From positions 1-64,000 of the forward strand of contig SUYI01000003.1 in assembly GCA_015060485.1 (NCBI GenBank): DNA of 64,000 bases, written 5' to 3'. Source of the DNA: Prevotella sp. GTDB lineage: Bacteria; Bacteroidota; Bacteroidia; Bacteroidales; Bacteroidaceae. The notes below the pieces were generated by a model. That model worked only from the letters and a program-made list of their open reading frames with translations, searched no databases and was not told the DNA's origin. Made by a program: the position numbers and the translations under genes. This document shows, piece after piece, positions 56,691-64,000 of the stretch (positions within the stretch are counted from its first letter, which is position 1; the number at the start of each line of letters is the position of its first letter).

Positions 56691-57827
56691 ATGTATAATG
56701 GACATCTACATATTACCGACCTCTTAGCCTGCGTGGTAATCGTATTACTGCTGGTGGGTTGCTCGTCCGATAGTGAACAAGAGAGCCGTCCGATGCGTGA
56801 CGTGAATCTGATGCTGGGTGCCCACAGCTATACCGACGCCACCGATGCTAGCACCCGTGCGCTTCCTGATGGTTATGTGCTCTACGAAAATTTAACACCT
56901 TCTGTGCCAATAGAATTTGCTGCGATACGAGCTTTTATGACTCATGACGTCAGCATTGATTTCCAGGGTGATTTTTCCTATCGTATGGTCGATGATAATT
57001 ACGTGTGGAACTCTAAGGTTCCACTCGATGAAGGAACTTACTACGTCTATGGCTTCATGCCAAGTAGCGAGGCTGCCAAAGTGGGACTTGCACCGCTTTT
57101 GGATAGTGGCACATCCACCACGGTCTACAGCAATGGAGCTGTCATGACCATTGACGGTCTCTCTGCCGTAACGGCCAGTGACCCTTGCGTTATCGTGGGT
57201 GTAAAGGCTGCTCCTAATAACACGGAGATGCCGGACATGGCTGACCGGTTGGGTCGTTATGACTTTAATGCTAACAAGACAACAGCAGGTGGCGGCGAAT
57301 ACATCTACCTGCTCATTGATCACCTCTATGCTGCATTGCAACTGTGCATGGATATCAATAGCGACTATAATGCCTTGCGTAAAATCAAGATTACCAAACT
57401 CACGCTGAAAGCAAAGCATGTGAAAAGCGCAAAGCTGACGGTCACCCTGAAACAGGGTGACATAACATCGCTGAATACAATAGGCAGTACGCCAAGCGGT
57501 ACTGCTGGTGACGAGATAACCATCTATGACGGTGAGGAACTGGAATTGACTCCGACGGCTACACAGGATTTCCTAGCGTGTATACTACCCATATTAGCAA
57601 CAGGCGATAATCGTGAGTTTGAGATGAAAACCACCTATAACGTGTATGACCGCAAGAACAACTTGATTGGACCACGTACGTCGGTGAACAAGTTGACGGT
57701 GCCAAATGCCAAAACGCTGCAGCGAGGCCAGTATTACACCTTCAATCTGACTGTTAATCCCAGCTATATCTATGTACTGTCGGAGCCCGATTTGGATAAT
57801 CCGGAGTTTACGCTAACAACAAATTGA
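56691..57827 (+). CDS. Fimbrillin-like lipoprotein, probable accessory or tip subunit
   Basis: 378 residues. The N-terminus is HLHITDLLACVVIVLLLVGC with the lipid Cys near residue 27, followed by an all-beta protein with fimbrillin-like features: DASTRALPDGYVLYEN, the Arg-containing cleavage-like site, GTYYVYGFMPSSEA and a C-terminal KTLQRGQYYTFNLTVNPSYI, a pattern common to FimA/FimB-like domains. It lies 17 bp after fimbrillin 3 and 10 bp before the giant repeat protein. It may link the pilus to that protein, but this is only inference from order. Confidence 0.72.
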   Translation: MYNGHLHITDLLACVVIVLLLVGCSSDSEQESRPMRDVNLMLGAHSYTDATDASTRALPDGYVLYENLTPSVPIEFAAIRAFMTHDVSIDFQGDFSYRMVDDNYVWNSKVPLDEGTYYVYGFMPSSEAAKVGLAPLLDSGTSTTVYSNGAVMTIDGLSAVTASDPCVIVGVKAAPNNTEMPDMADRLGRYDFNANKTTAGGGEYIYLLIDHLYAALQLCMDINSDYNALRKIKITKLTLKAKHVKSAKLTVTLKQGDITSLNTIGSTPSGTAGDEITIYDGEELELTPTATQDFLACILPILATGDNREFEMKTTYNVYDRKNNLIGPRTSVNKLTVPNAKTLQRGQYYTFNLTVNPSYIYVLSEPDLDNPEFTLTTN

Positions 57828-57837
57828 AATTAGAACA

Positions 57838-60800
57838 TTGAGAGTTAAAGATACCATAATAAGTTTGATGATGCTCCTCGCTGCTTCTGCGGTGCAGGCG
57901 CAGATAGTTATTGGTGGCAGTGTCTATGGCGGTGGTAATGCTGGTGACACAGGTCAAGGCATTGATGAAAATTCCGAAAAGAAGGGCACCAAGGTGACGA
58001 TATATTCCGGCGACATCAATGCCGTCTATGGCGGAGCCCGTATGGCAAAAATCGGTGGCAGTGCGTTTGTACATATCGACGGAGAGCATGCCTCTAACTA
58101 TATTGTCATCAACAAGGTTTATGGTGGAAACGATATATCGGGAACCATTGGCTCCTCGGCGACGCTTCCTACTGAACTGGTAGATGCAAGCGAAGATGGT
58201 GTCGACAATAGTTGGAATGCCTTTGTACGCATTTCGTCCAAGTTGAACGGTCCCGTTTATTATACACAAGAAGAAATCGAAGCTGCAACAGAGGGTGATG
58301 ACGCATACGGCAAGACAACTAATGATATAAAGACGCCCGCAACCATTGCTGATGACAATCAGAAAATCTATATCGGTCAGCTCTTTGGAGGCGGTAACGG
58401 CGACTATGACTACACATCGGACGATAGTCCCTATAAGGGAAAGGAAAAGCCCGAACTGGACCAGACCTATTTGGATATTCATGGCGGTTCTATCGTCTAT
58501 GCTTATGGTGGTGGTAATGCCGCTACGGTGACGAAAAGCGCAGTTATCTGTGTTGATAACCCCAGTAAGGTCGTTAACAGCATTGAAGACCCAGTGCGGG
58601 GAGAGTTGCTGACGAACGACCGTTTCCAAAAGCAGATGGGTATCAATACGGGCTTTTCGTATCCCAGCAGTGATGAGTTCCAGATTGGACGTCTCTTTGG
58701 TGGCAACAACATGGCCGAGATGAAGATTCGTCCCACCTGGCATCTGCAGAGCGGTAAAGTCAGAAACATATATAGTGGCGGTAATCGTGGCGCGATGACC
58801 TACGAGAATGGTCTTCTCTTGAAGATTGACTCTAAGGATATGGTGATAGACAACGTCTATGGCGGTTGCCGTATGGCTGACGTGAATCCGGGAAAGACCA
58901 TTGAAGAAGAGACAATCGATGGTGTTTGGTTCCCAGGAAATTATGCTGCCCGTGTGCTGATTTTGGCGGGCGATATCAACAATGTCTATGGTGGTAATGA
59001 TATTACCGGTAAGGTCTATGGCGGTAATGCCGTCGGTATTCACTGTAGCATCAAGGGTGATGTCTATGGTGGTGGCAACGGTGCATACCCCTATACGGAT
59101 AATAAAGACCTGAAGGATCATGATATTTACGGTGACTTATATTATGGTGATCCAGACAATCCATATACTGGCACCCAGTCTGTTGAAGCCCTGAACGCCT
59201 TCCGTCCCAATGCCGAGGCCGTATCTATCCGTGTGGTAGGAAAGTTTGAGAAAGACAGTCAGGGCAAGGTCATCGAGAATACGGTTGTTCCTACCATTAT
59301 CGGTGGTGCCATCTATTGTGGTGGCAACTGTGCCACATTGCGTAATGATGATCCCGAAAAGGATGCTACGGCCCAATTGAAGATTGGTTCATACGTCATT
59401 GCTGATAAGGTATTCCTTGGCAATAATGGAGAACGCATGAAAGATGCGGATATTCTGGAACGTTATGCGAAGTATATTGATGAGAATGGTGATACGAAGG
59501 ATGTTCCCGCTGACCCCGCCAGTTCGACACTCTATGACTTCAGCCAGATGGATTTGAAGTCTACTGACATTGTTAAAAATGGCAAGACCCAGTTCGACCT
59601 TTACATGGACGGTGTGGCAATGGACATCAGACCCGAAGTGAAGTTCGATGGTGAAGATCCAAACGATAGTCAGTACGAACCATACTCTTCCTACTTTGGC
59701 TCGTTCTATTGTGGCGGTAATGTGGGTAGTATGACCAAGGAAGGCAAGATTACGCTCAATTTTGACAAAGCGATTATTATATACGAAAAACTGGTAGGCG
59801 GTTGTAATAATGCCTATATATCTGCCTCGACTTATAATACTGAGTACCATGGTGGTATCACTGGCAGTGCGGAGGTCAACGGTAATGGCAACAAGGACAA
59901 GCTGGAGATCAACCTCTCTGGACTGAAGCTACAGCCTAAACGATGGGAAAACTCCAAGAAGGAAAAACTGGTGTGGAACACCATCAGTGCTTCTACGGGC
60001 GAGAATGTACAAGCCGTAGAGCCGGGCATGGGAACCTCAGCCCTTCCGTTCACCCCCTCCGACCTCGACCGTCGTTTCAAGGGTGGCAATATCTATGGTG
60101 GCTGCTACATGAGTGGTCACGTCAATGGTAATGTCGTTATCAATATTAATTCAACGCTTGTTGACCGAAAGGGCGAAAATGCCATTTTCGACGTGGTAGA
60201 AGAGAAAGAGGGTGAGGCCATCCTTTATGGTCACGATAGCTTTGTCATCAAAGAACGTCACACGGGTGTCATCCTGAGCCAGCAGGGTATGGATATTCTT
60301 GGTAAGGCACTCAACGTGTTTGGCGGCGGCTATGGTGAACAGTCAGAGATTTGGGGCTCAACAACCATCAATCTGAATAAGGGCTATACCTTCCAGATTT
60401 TCGGTGGTGGCCAGGAAGGCCCTATTGGAAAGAAAACGGGTGACCAATATGTTTACGACGAGAAGTATAGCACCACTGTCAACCTGCATCATGCAACTAT
60501 AGAAGGTGACTATCGTGGTGCTGATGGCGATGACGACGATATGGCTGAGGCTGAGTTCATCTATGGCGGAGGCTTCGAAGGCCCGATATGCGGAAACACC
60601 CATATCAATTTGGGCAATGGTCGTGTCTTTAACACTTTTGCCGGCTCATGTAATGCCGACATCTATGGCCATACGGAGACACACATCGGTCAGTGGACGA
60701 ATGCCAACAACGAAACAGTGACTGGCTTCCCCTGGGTTCGCGACCATCTCTATGGTGCTAACGACATGGGTGGACGGATTTTTGGTGGCGGTACGACGGG

Positions 60801-63800
60801 TGCGAAAAACTTCATCAGTGAGGTTCGTGAAGACATCCGGGGTGCTGTCTACAATCCGAATAACAAGACTGTTTCTACGACAGATACTAATCCCAATCCT
60901 GATGTTACCGTTGCCTCTGCCTATGTGGAATATACCCAAGGTCGAGTCGACTACATCTTTGGTGGCTGCTATGGTAACATTGACTATACGGATCGATACT
61001 ATAAGGATTATACAAACGATGACGGCACGGCTAAGGGTGACTTCACCAAGCCTCGCATGGAAAGTGCCTTTGTCCATTTCAAGCCATCGACTCATGCCCG
61101 TAATTCTGTGAACCGCATCTATGGTGCCGGACAGGGTTATACGCAGGACTCCGATCGCGACCTCATGCAGAACCGCAGTTATGTGCTGATTGATATTCCT
61201 GAGGACGACCAGGTCAAGACGACTTACCAAAACCTGATGGTGTTCGGTGCCGGTGACTATAGTGGTATCGGCATGGGGGTAGCTCCAGCTACAGCTCGAG
61301 CCAATGCGTCGGGTGTCGAGGCGGCAGCAGTCATCGACCTGATTCGTGGAAATATCAAAGATGTCTTTGGTGCCAGCTATAATGAGGGCGTCACCCGTCG
61401 CACCATTGTCAATGTGCCTGCTGTCTCTACCATTCAGGTACAGCGTATCTTTGGTGGCGCATACGGTGTGACGAACCAGTTGCCTTGTGATGTCTATGAG
61501 GCTCATGTGAATTACAAGAGCCCGAATGCTGTAGCAAGCGGTATTCCTACCGAGGTCGACAAAGAAGGCTATCAGGTGGCTGGTGGCATCTATGGTGGTA
61601 ACAACAGCTATCGCCGTACCCTGTATAGCGAGGTGAACATTAGTTCGAAGGTCGTCCAGAAAAAGGCTGAGGGTAAGAATCCTGAAATCTTGGCCAAGGT
61701 CTTTGGTGCTGGCTATGGTGAGAACACCTGGGCACAATACACCGAGATCAACCTGTTGTCGGGTGCTCATGTCTACGAGGCCTATGGTGGTGGCTTTGGT
61801 GGCATGGTGCTGAACAAGGCTTCTGTTGATAAATGGAAGGAAACAGAGACGGATATGGTCCTCGAGTTAGGCGATGGCTATACCGACCTTGGCCTGTATG
61901 TTGCTCCTGCGGCAACCAATGCCACTGACGAAGAAAAAGCTGATGTTGCTGCCAAGGAGGCTGAGTTGGCTTCGCTGACCACCGTCAATGGTCTTGGCGA
62001 ATTGACCAACACCAATGTCCACATCCATCGAGGAGGCCTTGTAGGCAACTACTGCTATGCCGGTGGCTTGGGTGCTCCGGCTACCGTTAGCGGAACGACC
62101 TATGTCGGACTGTATGGCGGTGAGGTCAGTAAGGATATCTATGCCGGCGGTACGAGTGGTGCCGTGGAAGATAAATTCAAAGTGGGAGCCTATAGTTCAA
62201 CCAATCCCAACGGCTTTACAGCGGGTACCAATGCCTATATTGCCGGTGGTACTTGTCGTAACGTATATGGCGGTGGCTGGGAAGGAAGTGTGGGCTATAC
62301 CAAAATGGAGAATGGCGTAGTGTCAGAAGATATTCCTGGCGAGACTCATGTGGTCATTGGTATCCGTAAGGACCAGACAGAAGATAAGCTTCTTGCAGAT
62401 TTGCAGAAGGTGTTGGGCGTGAGTGCTACTAAGGATGACTATGGCTTCTACTGTGGCGAACCGGCCATTCAGCGTAATGCCTATGCTGGTGGTGAGGGTG
62501 GAGCAGTCTTTGGCACTGCAAATATTACAGTTAACAACGGTTATATTGGCTATGTCTATTTAAAGGCAAACGAAGAACTTGATGATGAAGGTAATATTAT
62601 TTCCGCTGCATCCTCGACCAAGGATCGTTATGAAATGAAGTACGACGATGAGACTTATTATGTTAATGGTGAATATAAGGGTAAGAATCGTCTGGTTGGT
62701 TGCGGAAATGTCTATGGTGGCGGGTACGACGACAACAGTAGTGTCGATATCACCAATGTCACTCTTTGGGGCGGTATCATCCGCAACAGCGTATTTGGCG
62801 GTGGCGAGATTGCCACTATTGGGCGCGGTGCTACCGAAGAAAGTGGTGATGCCAATTCAGAACGCGTGCTGAAAGCTATCTATAAGGCGGGCGAGACCCA
62901 TATCTATATGTACAACGGTCATGTGTTGCACAATGTGTTCGGTGGTGGTAAAGGATATAATGAGCTGGGCTATGGTCGTAAGAACCAATACTATACTGAC
63001 GGCTATGTGTTTGGAAAGACCCGCGTCAATATTTATGGCGGTGAGGTCGGTACTGCTGATGCTGTAGCTAATAGTAAGGGTGGATACGGTAATGTCTTTG
63101 GTGGCGGCGATATTGGTTACGTCTATAGTCCGAGTTACTTTACTACCAGTAGGGAGACAAGTAATGAAACGGGCTCTCCCAACCACTACTATTATAAAGA
63201 TGGTGATGGCCATCTGACCGAAGACTGTAGTGTGGTGGTATCCCCCAGACTGCAAGTTCGACCTAGCCATTCTGTCCCCTATGGCGGGGAAACGTATGGT
63301 CCCTATGACTATGTACCGACAGAATATCTAAACACACTAAAGTCTAAGAAGACTTCTTCCACAGGATGGGAAGATCTTTATACTGGCGACGGTAAGACAG
63401 AAGACGACAAGGTAGAGCGTGGAGTGCATATCTATAATGCAGTGTTTGCCGGTGGTAACGTGTCATCGAATAGTGATCAGGCCTACGCTAACCAAATAAC
63501 CGTTTTTGGTAATGCTACGGCAACACTCAATGATGTCTATCACCAAGACTTTATCACGGTGGGTACAGAGCATACCGGTGGACTCTATGGTGGTGGTAAC
63601 CTGTCGGTGGTGGGTGGCTACCGAGAGCTGAACATCACGAACTATGGTACCGACTACTATGGCATGAATGAGCAGATCACATTGGCTGAGTACGATGAAC
63701 TGACCAACCGTGAGCGCGCCTATTTCCAGTTGGAGTATCTTTGTCAAATAGGCTACTCCGATGGTACAAACACTTATACTGCAGGCACATCCCGTATTAC

Positions 63801-64000
63801 GGAAGAAAAATATAAAAACGACATCGATGATGAACATAAGAAATATGTTTGTCAACAAGCCTATGACAGTTATACCATAGGTGCATCCATTACGATAGAA
63901 GAATACAATGCTCTGGATTCTGAATATCAGAAGCCGGAGTACTGGAAACCATACTGGGAACGTTTCGGTTTCTGCTCCATCTATGCCGGTCGTCTGTTAA
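57838..64000 (+). CDS. Giant secreted GG-repeat protein (5' part, truncated by window end)
   Basis: An uninterrupted frame of more than 2,050 codons runs from about 57838 to the window end. The likely start is TTG at 57838, giving a signal peptide MRVKDTIISLMMLLAASAVQ then A-Q; an ATG at 57868 would leave it without a basic n-region. The mature part repeats a short word of the type [IVL][YF]GGG[NY] about every 40-60 residues (VYGGGNAG, LFGGGNGD, VFGGGYGE, IYGGGFEG, VFGGGDIG), more than 35 times by eye, between strand-like stretches such as GGSIVYAYGGGNAATV. This suggests a very long right-handed beta-helix or stacked beta-solenoid surface adhesin. It is 10 bp behind the last fimbrial lipoprotein gene, so probably in the fimbrial operon. 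The C-terminus is not seen. Confidence 0.85.
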   Translation, partial: MRVKDTIISLMMLLAASAVQAQIVIGGSVYGGGNAGDTGQGIDENSEKKGTKVTIYSGDINAVYGGARMAKIGGSAFVHIDGEHASNYIVINKVYGGNDISGTIGSSATLPTELVDASEDGVDNSWNAFVRISSKLNGPVYYTQEEIEAATEGDDAYGKTTNDIKTPATIADDNQKIYIGQLFGGGNGDYDYTSDDSPYKGKEKPELDQTYLDIHGGSIVYAYGGGNAATVTKSAVICVDNPSKVVNSIEDPVRGELLTNDRFQKQMGINTGFSYPSSDEFQIGRLFGGNNMAEMKIRPTWHLQSGKVRNIYSGGNRGAMTYENGLLLKIDSKDMVIDNVYGGCRMADVNPGKTIEEETIDGVWFPGNYAARVLILAGDINNVYGGNDITGKVYGGNAVGIHCSIKGDVYGGGNGAYPYTDNKDLKDHDIYGDLYYGDPDNPYTGTQSVEALNAFRPNAEAVSIRVVGKFEKDSQGKVIENTVVPTIIGGAIYCGGNCATLRNDDPEKDATAQLKIGSYVIADKVFLGNNGERMKDADILERYAKYIDENGDTKDVPADPASSTLYDFSQMDLKSTDIVKNGKTQFDLYMDGVAMDIRPEVKFDGEDPNDSQYEPYSSYFGSFYCGGNVGSMTKEGKITLNFDKAIIIYEKLVGGCNNAYISASTYNTEYHGGITGSAEVNGNGNKDKLEINLSGLKLQPKRWENSKKEKLVWNTISASTGENVQAVEPGMGTSALPFTPSDLDRRFKGGNIYGGCYMSGHVNGNVVININSTLVDRKGENAIFDVVEEKEGEAILYGHDSFVIKERHTGVILSQQGMDILGKALNVFGGGYGEQSEIWGSTTINLNKGYTFQIFGGGQEGPIGKKTGDQYVYDEKYSTTVNLHHATIEGDYRGADGDDDDMAEAEFIYGGGFEGPICGNTHINLGNGRVFNTFAGSCNADIYGHTETHIGQWTNANNETVTGFPWVRDHLYGANDMGGRIFGGGTTGAKNFISEVREDIRGAVYNPNNKTVSTTDTNPNPDVTVASAYVEYTQGRVDYIFGGCYGNIDYTDRYYKDYTNDDGTAKGDFTKPRMESAFVHFKPSTHARNSVNRIYGAGQGYTQDSDRDLMQNRSYVLIDIPEDDQVKTTYQNLMVFGAGDYSGIGMGVAPATARANASGVEAAAVIDLIRGNIKDVFGASYNEGVTRRTIVNVPAVSTIQVQRIFGGAYGVTNQLPCDVYEAHVNYKSPNAVASGIPTEVDKEGYQVAGGIYGGNNSYRRTLYSEVNISSKVVQKKAEGKNPEILAKVFGAGYGENTWAQYTEINLLSGAHVYEAYGGGFGGMVLNKASVDKWKETETDMVLELGDGYTDLGLYVAPAATNATDEEKADVAAKEAELASLTTVNGLGELTNTNVHIHRGGLVGNYCYAGGLGAPATVSGTTYVGLYGGEVSKDIYAGGTSGAVEDKFKVGAYSSTNPNGFTAGTNAYIAGGTCRNVYGGGWEGSVGYTKMENGVVSEDIPGETHVVIGIRKDQTEDKLLADLQKVLGVSATKDDYGFYCGEPAIQRNAYAGGEGGAVFGTANITVNNGYIGYVYLKANEELDDEGNIISAASSTKDRYEMKYDDETYYVNGEYKGKNRLVGCGNVYGGGYDDNSSVDITNVTLWGGIIRNSVFGGGEIATIGRGATEESGDANSERVLKAIYKAGETHIYMYNGHVLHNVFGGGKGYNELGYGRKNQYYTDGYVFGKTRVNIYGGEVGTADAVANSKGGYGNVFGGGDIGYVYSPSYFTTSRETSNETGSPNHYYYKDGDGHLTEDCSVVVSPRLQVRPSHSVPYGGETYGPYDYVPTEYLNTLKSKKTSSTGWEDLYTGDGKTEDDKVERGVHIYNAVFAGGNVSSNSDQAYANQITVFGNATATLNDVYHQDFITVGTEHTGGLYGGGNLSVVGGYRELNITNYGTDYYGMNEQITLAEYDELTNRERAYFQLEYLCQIGYSDGTNTYTAGTSRITEEKYKNDIDDEHKKYVCQQAYDSYTIGASITIEEYNALDSEYQKPEYWKPYWERFGFCSIYAGRLL

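Noticed and set aside
57808..59121. 437-codon open frame on the minus strand opposite the giant repeat protein
   Set aside because: The plus-strand frame runs without a stop for over 6 kb, has a signal peptide and regular repeats; the antisense product is low in information and has none.

Overview
The window comes from a Bacteroidales bacterium, most likely a Prevotella-type gut or rumen species. The evidence is a SusC/SusD outer-membrane system, Mfa1/Mfa2-type fimbrial lipoproteins, a Bacteroidales OmpA, Bacteroidetes promoters (a TAnnTTTG -7 box, sometimes with TTTG 20 bp upstream), and no recognisable tRNA, rRNA, CRISPR array or transposase.

Region 1 (1-10.1 kb, minus strand) is a compact defence-like island. 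A RhuM-family gene is followed by a four-gene unit: a PLD-nuclease/SNF2-helicase fusion, a large Eco57I-type adenine methyltransferase, a short DprA-like Rossmann protein and a lysine-rich unknown protein. Both transcription units carry the same perfect 38-bp palindromic element exactly 3 nt after the -7 box. The helicase unit also has a leader of about 350 nt with a very long interrupted hairpin. Region 2 (10.1-14.4 kb) holds a repeat-rich intergenic stretch, two gene remnants (ATPase and MATE transporter), and a secreted M64-type peptidase with its small secreted partner.

Region 3 (14.4-37.3 kb) is an alpha-glucan utilisation locus. On the minus strand are susC-susD-susE-susF-like genes followed by ompA. 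Divergently on the plus strand are a LacI-type regulator, an MFS sugar transporter, 4-alpha-glucanotransferase, a GH97 SusB-type alpha-glucosidase, an SF1 helicase, a GH115 alpha-glucuronidase and a type I pullulanase. A perfect LacI-type operator sits exactly midway between the two divergent -7 boxes, and a near copy precedes malQ. Outer-membrane SusCDEF would bind and import maltodextrins, GH97 and pullulanase would trim and debranch them, the MFS protein would take up products and MalQ would rearrange them.

Region 4 (37.3-47.6 kb) is housekeeping: dUTPase, a TPR protein, a DUF4292 lipoprotein, an EnvC-like protein, an M20 deacylase, acyl-CoA ligase, release factor 2, a 47-aa membrane protein and a CYTH protein. 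Its gene borders are filled with mirrored (GAAATGAAA)n/(TTTCATTTC)n elements, and one of these has apparently become a signal peptide.

Region 5 (47.6-64 kb) is a type V-like fimbrial operon: a DUF3575/OmpA-type protein, three Mfa1-like fimbrillins, an Mfa2/FimB-like anchor, another lipoprotein, and then the start of a giant secreted protein (over 2,050 residues, truncated by the window end) built on dozens of [IVL][YF]GGG[NY]-type repeats. Its promoter region has an FNR-type palindrome, a run of eight Gs and a good -7 box, which suggests redox control and phase variation.
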